From the IMG/VR virus record IMGVR_UViG_3300046011_007876, positions 1 to 57,759 of that record: DNA of 57,759 bases; one strand, 5' to 3'. A program made the position numbers and the translations under genes. This DNA is from a virus. The notes under the pieces were generated by a model. It saw only the letters and a list, made by a program, of their open reading frames with translations. It was not told where the DNA came from and did not search any database. How positions within the stretch are numbered: the stretch's first letter is position 1; each line of letters opens with the position of its first letter. Shown piece after piece: positions 21,821 to 29,112 of this stretch.

Positions 21821-23014
21821 TTATTGAGTTGTTCTGTCGTAAGAAATTAAATTTTTCATTCTTGAAAACTCTTCAACTAATTTTTCTTGTTTAAAACTTT
21901 CAAGTTTAATGTCAACTCCTTTACCGGAATTTTCACCAACACTATCTGTTACCGGTTGTTTTGATTTTCTGTATGCTGCCATTTTAGCTTTGTGAAATTT
22001 TGCTTCTTTTCTTTTCTTAGTAATTCTTTCACCTAACTCTGTTTCTTCAGCATTACCCCATTTTGGGTTGTTACCGGTTCTTGATGAACCTTTGATGTTA
22101 TCATCAACCCATTTATCGTCATAATTAATTTCGTCCGGAACTAAATTTTCCATTCCAGGGCGCATATAGTCATCTAAAAATTCTTGTCCGTCATCAGACA
22201 TAGTATATTTTTTAGTTTTCATTTTTTCTAATTGTCCGTTTCCTTTTGGGAATCTTTTAGGTTCTGTTTCATAATCACCTTTTGACCCATCTTTTAAATA
22301 ATCTTTCATTTTTTTAGAAACAGAAGTTATATAATCATCGTTTTCTTTTTTAGATTTCTTAACAGATCTTTCATATTCACCATAACCTTTTGGCATTTTT
22401 CCTTTACTAAAGTTTTTTTCTTCTTTTAGAACAATGTCTTCAATAATATCCATCATTTTTTCTTCGGTAAATAAATGTGTACCAGTATTTGTTTTTACTC
22501 TATATACAACATTACTATTTGCTTTTTCTTTATCTGCTAATTTTTTTATAAATTTACTAAAATTGTTTTCAGACAATAAAACATTCTTACCTTTAAAATT
22601 AAATCTATAAAATCTTTCTTCTAGGTTTGACTTGTCGGTATATTCTTTACCACCTAATTTAAATTTTTCACCTTTTTTTGTTTTTCTTAACATATTTGTA
22701 AAAGCATTACCTTCTTCCATTTCTTCATCAACCTCAACTTCATATATTGTCTCTTCTTTCATTCCACATTCACAAGTTTCACCTTCAGTTAATTCTTTAC
22801 CACATTGTTCGCAAGTTTCACCCTCATGCACTTCAATTTCATAGATTGTTTCTTCTTTCATTTTACTATCACATTGTTCACAAGTTTCTTCTTCTTCAAC
22901 ATAATCAAAAGATTTTCCTGGTCTAAAATTTAATTTTTCCATCATTTCTCTTGATTTTTCCTCATATGTTTCATTTAAAAATCTTCTACTTTTTTTATTT
23001 CTTAAATTTCTCAT
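21821..23014 (-). CDS. Late protein with CxxC repeats, 397 aa
   Basis: A basic N-terminus (MRNLRNKKSRRFLNETYEEK) precedes three or four CxxC-type elements (TCEQCDSKM, TCEQCGKEL, TCECGMKEE) embedded in two near-repeats of KEETIYE(I/V)EV. A long charged region follows, ending FSRMKNLISYDRTT, an ending I recall from other phage late proteins. The element pattern suggests duplicated zinc knuckles. TATTTATA lies 13 nt upstream, so it is probably a late, possibly internal or scaffold protein. Function not established. Confidence 0.7.
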   Translation of the reverse strand: MRNLRNKKSRRFLNETYEEKSREMMEKLNFRPGKSFDYVEEEETCEQCDSKMKEETIYEIEVHEGETCEQCGKELTEGETCECGMKEETIYEVEVDEEMEEGNAFTNMLRKTKKGEKFKLGGKEYTDKSNLEERFYRFNFKGKNVLLSENNFSKFIKKLADKEKANSNVVYRVKTNTGTHLFTEEKMMDIIEDIVLKEEKNFSKGKMPKGYGEYERSVKKSKKENDDYITSVSKKMKDYLKDGSKGDYETEPKRFPKGNGQLEKMKTKKYTMSDDGQEFLDDYMRPGMENLVPDEINYDDKWVDDNIKGSSRTGNNPKWGNAEETELGERITKKRKEAKFHKAKMAAYRKSKQPVTDSVGENSGKGVDIKLESFKQEKLVEEFSRMKNLISYDRTTQ

Positions 23015-23027
23015 TTCTTTTTTTTAT

Positions 23028-23035
23028 TATAAATA
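23028..23035 (-). promoter_or_regulatory. Late-type motif TATTTATA before 397-aa gene
   Basis: The motif lies 13 nt upstream of ATG 23014. Confidence 0.45.
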
Positions 23036-23731
23036 TTATCTATTATTTCTTTTTACAATTTCGTTTGAAATAATTTCTTTTATAAAGTCCTCGTGTAGTT
23101 CGTATTTTTCTGATATAGTCTGTATAACATTTTTTAATTTTTGATTTTCAAAAATATTAAGAGCTTTGATATCACCTTGGTTACAATATGGAAAACGTTT
23201 ACATTTTTTTTTAACCTGGACGAATTTACCTCCCGGAATTTGTGTTTTACGACTAGGTCCCCAATCTTTTTTACTGGTTGATTTAGCCCATATTTTATTT
23301 GTTGAGTATTGTCCGGATGATGCAGAAGTTGTCGCTTCTTTAGTTTCAACTTTTTTTGGTTCTTCACCAGAAAATAAAGGTTGTGAATATTGTCCAGATG
23401 AACCAGTTCCAGTCATTTCTTTTTGTTCACTTTTTTTACCTTTTTCTAAAATTGATCTTAAAAAATCTTTAAGTTCTTCAGAATCTTTAAGAAATTTTCT
23501 TATTTCACTTTTTATTTTATTTGCTGATAATTTTTTATTTTTGACTAATTTTAAAATCTCACCCATATCTTTTGGGTTTTTTAGAAAATCGTTTGGTGAA
23601 TTTCTTTCATCACTTCCTTCTTCAGATAAATAATTTTTAATATTTTTTTTTCCTTCACCACTACCTGATAGCTCACTTGAAGCCATATCTTTAATTTTTT
23701 TACTAAACTCTTGTGTGAAGTCTATTGCCAT
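23036..23731 (-). CDS. Probable late protein with SSGQYS repeats, 231 aa
   Basis: The N-terminus MAIDFTQEFSKKIKDMASSE is helical and charged. Two copies of a motif, GTGSSGQYSQPLF and SASSGQYSTNKIW, lie in the middle, followed by PGGKFVQVKKKCKRFPYCNQ and a C-terminal helical domain (LKNVIQTISEKYELHEDFIK). I have seen the SSGQY type of motif in phage late proteins from marine and Bacteroidota phages. It follows the 397-aa gene's region closely and has a late-type motif upstream. Confidence 0.65.
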   Translation of the reverse strand: MAIDFTQEFSKKIKDMASSELSGSGEGKKNIKNYLSEEGSDERNSPNDFLKNPKDMGEILKLVKNKKLSANKIKSEIRKFLKDSEELKDFLRSILEKGKKSEQKEMTGTGSSGQYSQPLFSGEEPKKVETKEATTSASSGQYSTNKIWAKSTSKKDWGPSRKTQIPGGKFVQVKKKCKRFPYCNQGDIKALNIFENQKLKNVIQTISEKYELHEDFIKEIISNEIVKRNNR

Positions 23732-23745
23732 TATTAATTTTTAAT

Positions 23746-23753
23746 AATAAATA
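23746..23753 (-). promoter_or_regulatory. Late-type motif TATTTATT before 231-aa gene
   Basis: The motif lies 14 nt upstream of ATG 23731. Confidence 0.4.
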
Positions 23754-23784
23754 GTTTGTAATTTGAGTTTTTTTAAAAATTAAA

Positions 23785-24201
23785 CTATTTAAATGCAAAA
23801 ATATAAATTAAACCTCCGATAATACCTCCGGCAACAATTTCAATTATCGTATTCTTAGTTTTTAACTTACCAATATCATCTCTTAATTTATTATTTTCAT
23901 CATCAACCAATTTATATTTTTCGTCTTTTAAAATAATAATTTCATTTAATTTTTTTTCTTTATCTTCTTGACCTTTAATTATTTCATCTTTACGGTCAAT
24001 TTTTAATTCAAGTTGTTTTATTTCTTGTGTGTATGATAAAGAATCTTGTCTTAATCTATCAAGATCAATTAAATCTGTTAATATTTTTTTACCAATTTCA
24101 ACTGGTACACAAATTAAAGTTGAGTCCTCTTCACATTTATTTTTTTGTGAAAAAGAATTAAATGATAGTAAAATAAAAAGTAAAAATAATGTTTTTTTCA
24201 T
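23785..24201 (-). CDS. Exported coiled-coil protein with C-terminal TM, 138 aa
   Basis: A signal peptide (MKKTLFLLFILLSFNSFS) is followed by a Cys-containing segment, a long coiled coil (about 45-115), and a C-terminal hydrophobic segment (IIEIVAGGIIGGLIYIFAF). This topology, next to an N-terminally anchored coiled-coil protein and the amidase, fits a spanin-type disruption protein, though the usual lipobox is absent. Role inferred from context. Confidence 0.65.
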   Translation of the reverse strand: MKKTLFLLFILLSFNSFSQKNKCEEDSTLICVPVEIGKKILTDLIDLDRLRQDSLSYTQEIKQLELKIDRKDEIIKGQEDKEKKLNEIIILKDEKYKLVDDENNKLRDDIGKLKTKNTIIEIVAGGIIGGLIYIFAFK

Positions 24202-24203
24202 AG

Positions 24204-24557
24204 TTAATATCGGTATCTATCTCTTAGGGTACTATCAATTTGTTTTTTATCCATACCAATAACTTTTTTCTTTTTTTGTTCGTAATAATTATTGATTGTG
24301 GTTCTTTGAATTTTTATTTCAGATATTGTAGAATCTATTTTTTTAATGTCATTTTTATATTCAACTATTTTTAAATCTATACTTGAATTAATTTTTTTAA
24401 GTGAATCTATATTTTTATTAAGTTGGTCTATTTTATATTGTAATAACTCATTTTTGTCCGGAACTGTTGTACAAGACCTAACAAGTAATATTACAAGTAA
24501 TGTTACTACTACTATTTGTACAATATATTTAAAATTATGTTTAAAAAACTCATTCAT
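24204..24557 (-). CDS. i-spanin-like (Rz-like) protein, 117 aa
   Basis: One N-terminal transmembrane segment (YIVQIVVVTLLVILLVRSCT) with a short cytoplasmic start, then a periplasmic coiled coil (NELLQYKIDQLNKNIDSLKK) and a C-terminal basic region ending IDSTLRDRYRY. This matches inner-membrane spanins that work with an outer-membrane partner after endolysin action. It lies between the 138-aa exported protein and the endolysin region, overlapping the next gene by one base. Confidence 0.7.
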   Translation of the reverse strand: MNEFFKHNFKYIVQIVVVTLLVILLVRSCTTVPDKNELLQYKIDQLNKNIDSLKKINSSIDLKIVEYKNDIKKIDSTISEIKIQRTTINNYYEQKKKKVIGMDKKQIDSTLRDRYRY

Positions 24558-25138
24558 TATTGTGGGGTTTTCTTTCTTACTGCAATAACATTAGACCATT
24601 TAGATTTAAATTTTTCATAAAATTTTCTTAAATTAACCAAAAATTCTAAAAACTCATCATCAATTTTTGTCATAGTACCATTGATATAGATACCATTTTT
24701 TTCACCTATAGTATAGAAAAATTCAATGTCTAACTCTGTAATTTTTCCGGACCATTCAACATTATTTTCATATAAATTAAGTTTATTAAAATCAACAAGT
24801 TCTGAAACTTCTTTAATAAACTCATCCATCGTCTCTTGAAAAGCTTTTTTATCTTCTGTCGTTAATTGTGTTTTTTGTTTGTCCTCTCCGTGAATAACAA
24901 TAATACCTCCGGATATTCTATATGCTCTTTTTTTGTCGGTTTTTTTTACAACCTCATCTTTATCTGAATCTGCGGTTTCATATTCTTTTTCTTCAATATT
25001 CGGTAAAACATTATCTTCTTGTTCAAGTAAAATACCATAAGATTTTTTTATATTAAATTCTACTTGTTCATCAATTCTATTAGTTAAAACACTCCTTGAT
25101 GCTTTTAATAAATTTTTAATTTCATCATATCTATTCAT
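24557..25138 (-). CDS. Hypothetical protein, 193 aa
   Basis: An N-terminal helical stretch (MNRYDEIKNLLKASRSVLTN, then KKSYGILLEQED) is followed by an acidic linker and a compact domain starting YRISGGIIVIHGE and ending WSNVIAVRKKTP. I believe relatives occur beside amidases in other Bacteroidota phages. The ILLE within the N-terminal region resembles an (I/L)xE protease site but is not at the extreme end. It overlaps the amidase by 8 nt. Confidence 0.65.
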   Translation of the reverse strand: MNRYDEIKNLLKASRSVLTNRIDEQVEFNIKKSYGILLEQEDNVLPNIEEKEYETADSDKDEVVKKTDKKRAYRISGGIIVIHGEDKQKTQLTTEDKKAFQETMDEFIKEVSELVDFNKLNLYENNVEWSGKITELDIEFFYTIGEKNGIYINGTMTKIDDEFLEFLVNLRKFYEKFKSKWSNVIAVRKKTPQ

Positions 25139-25727
25139 CTTCTATTTTTTTTAAAAATTCTTCAAAGTTAAATGATGGGTTTAAATCTGTTGTTTCACTA
25201 AAATAGTTACTACGACTTACAATACCATTAAACTTTTCAATACCATTTATTTTTGTGTTATGTCCAACAAATTTTTTATCTATATTAAATTCATTGACAA
25301 GTTTTATACAAAGTTCAAAACAGGATTCTGTTTGTTCTGGTGTATATATATCCCAGTAAACATAATCTCTCCATTTCCTTTCATATACTTTTCCTTTATA
25401 AATATTACCAATCCAATTAATGTAACCTTTTTGTAGTGGTTCTTTATATAACCAACCTAAATTTTCCAATGAAATTGTTATAATATTTTTATCTACGTTC
25501 TTATTATTGAATATCCTAGATGTTTTTTTAGGTTCAAGTAGTTCAAGAATTTTACCTTCTTTATCAATTACATAATTTGGTATTTTGTCATATTTACCAT
25601 TAAATCTGTATTTTAGACCGTTTAAATATTGTTTGACTTCTCTTGAGGTATGTAATAAAACTATTTGTTTTTTATCTTCGTTTTCACCAGATGAAAAATA
25701 ATTACCATAATTAATTATTTTGGTCAT
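25131..25727 (-). CDS. Endolysin: N-acetylmuramoyl-L-alanine amidase (Amidase_2-like), 198 aa
   Basis: IVLLHTSRE contains a first zinc ligand (H26), ITISLENLGW matches the conserved strand of the family, FVGHNTKING supplies H156, and TTDLNPSFNFEEF (D181) fits the C-terminal D-x-x-P...F pattern with the third ligand. It should cut the amide bond between MurNAc and L-Ala in peptidoglycan during lysis. No signal peptide, so it depends on a holin. Late-type motif TATTTATA is 4 nt upstream of ATG 25727. Confidence 0.82.
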   Translation of the reverse strand: MTKIINYGNYFSSGENEDKKQIVLLHTSREVKQYLNGLKYRFNGKYDKIPNYVIDKEGKILELLEPKKTSRIFNNKNVDKNIITISLENLGWLYKEPLQKGYINWIGNIYKGKVYERKWRDYVYWDIYTPEQTESCFELCIKLVNEFNIDKKFVGHNTKINGIEKFNGIVSRSNYFSETTDLNPSFNFEEFLKKIEDE

Positions 25728-26806
25728 TTTTTATAAATAAGTCTTTTTATGTTTTCATTAACAACTTTATTTTCTTCTTCTCTAGTTTTGTTAAAAACTT
25801 CTGGAATATCAACTTCATCGGTACTTGGTCGGTGGTTAGTCGGTACTTGGTCGGTATTATGTATGGTTTCTTCTTCATAATATGGAGTAATGGGTAAAGA
25901 TGTAGGTTCGTCCAATTTTTCCTCTTCTGTTTGTTCTTCTTTTTTAGTAGTAATTATGTCTTTCTCTAAATCATCAAGTTTGTATATAACTTTTTTATTA
26001 TTGTCTTTTCTTTTTCCTTTAAAGGCTTGGTTTGTTGCAATTACAAGTGTGATTGCCAATGGATCAAAAACAAATATTAAAATCAGTATAAATAAATTTG
26101 CGGTTTTTTTAACATTCCAATCTAATAGTTCACTAATATATTTAATAGCACCAAGTTCACTTCCGGATATCTCCTGGGATTGCATATCAAGTATCTGAAC
26201 ATCAAGTTTTGTAATACTATCATTAAAAGAATCGATTTTTTTAGATATTGTATCTCTTCTTGTTTGAGCTTCTTTTAATTGTCCTTCAAATGATTTTCTG
26301 TTAGCATTATTTGCCCTTGTTATTAGTTGACCGGTTCTTTGATCTACCGTTTGTGTTGTTGTGTTATTAGAAAGTCCATCTCTTAATTTTGTAATGTCTC
26401 CATCAAGAATTGTTTTTTCTTTTGTTAATTCAATCTTAATTTCTTCAAACCTTTTCTTTTTAACTTCAACATTTTTAACTTGTTTTTCACCAATTTCAAG
26501 CTTTGCAATATTTCCCTGAAATCCTGTACTTAACAATCCGTAAATACCAAGTGATGTAATAACTGATAATGTAATAAGTGCTATTGTCATATAGATTTTT
26601 AATGCTCCATATGTTTCTTTCCACTTGTCGTGAAGATATGTTGCTATTGCTATTTTTGAGATTTCAAGGAATGTTCCCATAATAATTACAGGTATTGCCA
26701 CACCAACAAACACAACTGATAAACCAACAACACTATAATATGCTGCGGTTCCAGATAAACCTAGAGCACAAAATAGTAAAAACCATGGTAAAAATTTTTC
26801 TTTCAT
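25724..26806 (-). CDS. Phage membrane protein with coiled coil, 360 aa
   Basis: Three N-terminal hydrophobic segments (WFLLFCALGLSGTAAYYSVV, VFVGVAIPVIIMGTFLEISK, IYMTIALITLSVITSLGIYG) are followed by a long coiled coil (about 100-215), a further segment (LFILILIFVFDPLAITLVIA), and a charged cytoplasmic tail rich in Pro, Thr and Glu. I recall this architecture from many marine and environmental phages; its role is unknown. Being directly upstream of the endolysin, it may be holin-related or form a membrane scaffold. Confidence 0.7.
   Translation of the reverse strand: MKEKFLPWFLLFCALGLSGTAAYYSVVGLSVVFVGVAIPVIIMGTFLEISKIAIATYLHDKWKETYGALKIYMTIALITLSVITSLGIYGLLSTGFQGNIAKLEIGEKQVKNVEVKKKRFEEIKIELTKEKTILDGDITKLRDGLSNNTTTQTVDQRTGQLITRANNANRKSFEGQLKEAQTRRDTISKKIDSFNDSITKLDVQILDMQSQEISGSELGAIKYISELLDWNVKKTANLFILILIFVFDPLAITLVIATNQAFKGKRKDNNKKVIYKLDDLEKDIITTKKEEQTEEEKLDEPTSLPITPYYEEETIHNTDQVPTNHRPSTDEVDIPEVFNKTREEENKVVNENIKRLIYKK
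25732..25739 (-). promoter_or_regulatory. Late-type motif TATTTATA before the endolysin
   Basis: The motif lies 4 nt upstream of ATG 25727, overlapping the end of the membrane-protein gene. Confidence 0.45.
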
Positions 26807-26823
26807 ATTATTAAACTATAACT

Positions 26824-26831
26824 AATAAATA
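26824..26831 (-). promoter_or_regulatory. Late-type motif TATTTATT in the divergent region
   Basis: The motif lies 17 nt upstream of ATG 26806. The same 47-nt region also holds ACTTATAATAAAG facing the plus-strand gene at 26854. Confidence 0.4.
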
Positions 26832-26853
26832 CTTATAATAAAGTTTAATCAAT

Positions 26854-27231
26854 ATGTCACTACTTAGAGAGTCAATTAGAAAACATTTATTGTTAGAAAA
26901 AAAAATTGCTAATTTAAAATCTCAAATATATGTTTCTTTTGAGGTTAGACTAGATAGTGGTGGTCATACTGCTGATAGACAAGTAGAAAGAAATGTAAGT
27001 AGGGGTGATATTAATTTACTTTTAGGTAAAGCTATTGATGAGATAACAACTAATATAGTTTTAGGTGAAATAAAAGGTGGTGATATTTTTATCGTAAGAA
27101 GTAAGACCGGTAATTTATTTATTCCGGTTAAATTAATTGAGGAAGATCCATATAATTTTGTTTTATTAACAAAAACCGTAATAAGAAAAGAAGGTCAAGG
27201 TAGACCACAATTTACAATTTGGGTTGATTAA
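26854..27231 (+). CDS. Small late protein with LRESI peptide, 125 aa
   Basis: MSLLRESIRKHLLLEKK is an amphipathic N-terminal peptide with an LLE motif. The rest (FEVRLDSGGHTADRQVERNV, then SRGDINLLLGKAIDEI and KTGNLFIPVKLIEEDPYNFV) looks like a small RNase- or DUF4258-like alpha/beta fold, with a His-x(3)-Arg-x(3)-Arg pattern and a final FVLLTKTVIRK strand. I recall similar domains in other phages behind comparable N-terminal peptides. Activity is not shown. A candidate noncoding RNA runs toward its 3' end on the opposite strand. Confidence 0.65.
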   Translation: MSLLRESIRKHLLLEKKIANLKSQIYVSFEVRLDSGGHTADRQVERNVSRGDINLLLGKAIDEITTNIVLGEIKGGDIFIVRSKTGNLFIPVKLIEEDPYNFVLLTKTVIRKEGQGRPQFTIWVD

Positions 27232-27361
27232 GCAGGGTAGAATCTTAGTATCTGAATCGTGTTCCATCTTTCTACCGGCTTAGGATTCTTCAGCCCTAAA
27301 CCACTTCTACTTAACCCATCACCTAGAATTCATCGGTGACTTTTAACCCTCATTGTTTGTC
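27232..27361 (-). ncRNA. Candidate structured noncoding RNA, about 130 nt
   Basis: No gene lies here. A consensus promoter points into it. As minus-strand RNA it forms stem A (TCACC/GGTGA, 27339-27319), stem B (GGTTTAGG/CCTAAGCC, 27302-27277) and stem C (GGTAGAA/TTCTACC, 27276-27236), plus a possible closing helix AGGGT/ACCCT (27350-27346 with 27238-27234). Stem B contains a U-G pair that would be a C-A mismatch on the other strand, which supports minus-strand transcription. It is GC-richer than its surroundings. No U-run terminator is visible, so the 3' end is unknown and may run antisense into the gene at 26854-27231. Confidence 0.6.
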
Positions 27362-27364
27362 TTA

Positions 27365-27395
27365 CAAAGATATAGATATTTTTTAATCTACCAAA
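27365..27395 (-). promoter_or_regulatory. Host-type promoter of the candidate RNA, TTTG-N19-TATCTTTG
   Basis: TTTG (27395-27392) inside the last codons of the methyltransferase, 19 nt, TATCTTTG (27372-27365). The predicted start is about 27361-27358. Confidence 0.7.
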
Positions 27396-28234
27396 ACTTT
27401 TTGAGAAATATTTTTAAAAATATGTGTGATAACATCTACGGTCCAACCATTTCCTAACATATTGAACCTTTGTGTGTTTGATACAACCGAACTGTAGTTA
27501 TCTGGTACCGTCTGTAATCTTTCGCATTCTAATGGAGAAAACAATCGATCCTCACCAGTTACAGCTTTTATTTCTAAGTAACATTTAGGTGTTATGTTCT
27601 TACCCCAACCGTGTGCTAGTTCACGAGTAAGTGTTGGTGCCTTACCGGTTGCCTTATAATTTTTAGCATAATAAAGTTGTGCTTGAATTGTTTTTGGTGG
27701 AAGGGTCTTGTGTTCACCTGTGTAATCAATAATATCTTTAACTAAGATTCCCTTATCTTCAGGTTGTTCAATACCTGGTATGTTTGTCCAATATAATCTT
27801 TCTCTACTCTGAGCTGAAACCAAATTACTATTTATCCTTATTGGTTCAACACCCATATGTTCTGTAATTACTTGTTCGTGTTCTTTTTTCATTTTAACAT
27901 TTTCAAGTAAAAAATATTTTGGATTTAATTCTTCTTTTAATCTAACAAACTCAAAGAACAACTTACTTCTTGGGTCTTCAAAGTTTAGTCTTTTGCCAGC
28001 AAATGAAAATCCTTGACAAGGTGAACCACCAAACATAATATCAATTTTTGGTAAATCACTTCCTTTAACATCTAAAATATCACCAATCTGAATTGTTTCC
28101 GGATAATTGTGTTGTGTTACCTGGATGGCATATTTATCAATTTCTGAAGCAAAATACTTATCATACTTTATCCCAGCTCTATTAAGAGCAATCTGTCCAC
28201 AGGACATTCCATCAAATAAACTTAATACATTCAT
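27383..28234 (-). CDS. C5-cytosine DNA methyltransferase 1 (Dnmt3/phage type), 283 aa
   Basis: SAM-binding motif I is SLFDGMSCG, motif IV is GGSPCQGFS with catalytic C73, motif VI is LLENVKM (E111), motif VIII QSRERLYW, and motif X MLGNGWTVDVI. The short, compact layout and ASEIDKYAIQVTQHNYP resemble Dnmt3-like phage enzymes. It methylates cytosine at C5; the target-recognition region (about 175-235) differs from its tandem partner, so the two should recognise different sequences. Start overlaps the partner stop (ATGA). Confidence 0.92.
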   Translation of the reverse strand: MNVLSLFDGMSCGQIALNRAGIKYDKYFASEIDKYAIQVTQHNYPETIQIGDILDVKGSDLPKIDIMFGGSPCQGFSFAGKRLNFEDPRSKLFFEFVRLKEELNPKYFLLENVKMKKEHEQVITEHMGVEPIRINSNLVSAQSRERLYWTNIPGIEQPEDKGILVKDIIDYTGEHKTLPPKTIQAQLYYAKNYKATGKAPTLTRELAHGWGKNITPKCYLEIKAVTGEDRLFSPLECERLQTVPDNYSSVVSNTQRFNMLGNGWTVDVITHIFKNISQKVLVD

Positions 28235-29112
28235 AGTCCTTTAAATATATGTGAAATTACATCAACTGTCCACCCATTTCCAATCATTTTTTTTCTTTGA
28301 TTTAATGGTGTAATTGAGGTATAGCCGTCTGGTAATGTTTGTAATCTTTCATATTCTACAATGTTTAATTCTCTTAAATTATTATTAACAATAACACCGT
28401 AATTACACGCAGTATTTAATGTGTTAGTTTTTCCATTACTTACACGTCCACGTCTACTTTTACTTTTTGGGAATTCCAAGTTTACACAATCACCGTTTTT
28501 GGCAAATAAATATCCTATTTTTGTGCCGTTTTTTATTTTAAAAATACCATCATTTATATCTAAAACAATAGGATTGTCATTTATAGTACACTCATCACCT
28601 ATTGGATTTAAAATGTCCAATATATTAATCTTTCTATCTTCAATATTTTTATCAAATGGGATATTGGTCCAATACAATCTCTGTCTTTTTTGTGCTGAAA
28701 AAAACTTACTATCAATCATAACCGGTTCAAAACCAATTGTATCTGTTATTATTTTTTCCCATTCTTTTTTCATTACAACATTTTCAAGAAGAAAATATTT
28801 TGGTTTAACTTCATTTAATACCCTAATATATTCCCAAAATAAACCACTTTTACCATCAAACCCAGAGTTATCTCCGGACCTGCTAAATGATTGACAGGGA
28901 GATCCACCAATTACCAAATCTATTTTTGGTAAAACTGTCGTATCTAAACCAACAATACTACCCAACTGTACTGTATTTGGGTAGTGATGTTGTGTTACTG
29001 TAATTGCGTGTTTATCAATTTCTGATGCAAAATAATTTTTAAACGTGACACCGGCTCTTTGTAATGCTAGTTGTCCACAAGAAATACCATCAAAAAGAGA
29101 AAGTACATTCAT
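28231..29112 (-). CDS. C5-cytosine DNA methyltransferase 2 (Dnmt3/phage type), 293 aa
   Basis: Same fold and motif order as its neighbour: SLFDGISCG, GGSPCQSFS (C73), LLENVVM, QKRQRLYW, MIGNGWTVDVI. The N-terminal 50 residues of the two are nearly parallel, while the recognition region here (about 170-250, with FPKSKSRRGRVSNGKT) is unrelated. Duplication followed by divergence of the target domain is the simplest reading. Its ATG overlaps the sigma factor stop by one base (TAATG), so expression is tied to the sigma gene. Confidence 0.92.
   Translation of the reverse strand: MNVLSLFDGISCGQLALQRAGVTFKNYFASEIDKHAITVTQHHYPNTVQLGSIVGLDTTVLPKIDLVIGGSPCQSFSRSGDNSGFDGKSGLFWEYIRVLNEVKPKYFLLENVVMKKEWEKIITDTIGFEPVMIDSKFFSAQKRQRLYWTNIPFDKNIEDRKINILDILNPIGDECTINDNPIVLDINDGIFKIKNGTKIGYLFAKNGDCVNLEFPKSKSRRGRVSNGKTNTLNTACNYGVIVNNNLRELNIVEYERLQTLPDGYTSITPLNQRKKMIGNGWTVDVISHIFKGL

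Noticed and set aside
23166-23633. Long plus-strand open frame opposite the 231-aa gene, and similar antisense frames (for example 28421-28894, 50529-50852)
   Set aside because: They lie entirely antisense to genes with clear motifs, have no promoter or start context, and their amino-acid use mirrors the AT-rich coding strand.
27232-27382. tRNA or tmRNA gene
   Set aside because: No seven-bp acceptor stem, T-loop GTTC-A pattern or CCA end can be arranged on either strand, and no tag-peptide frame is visible.
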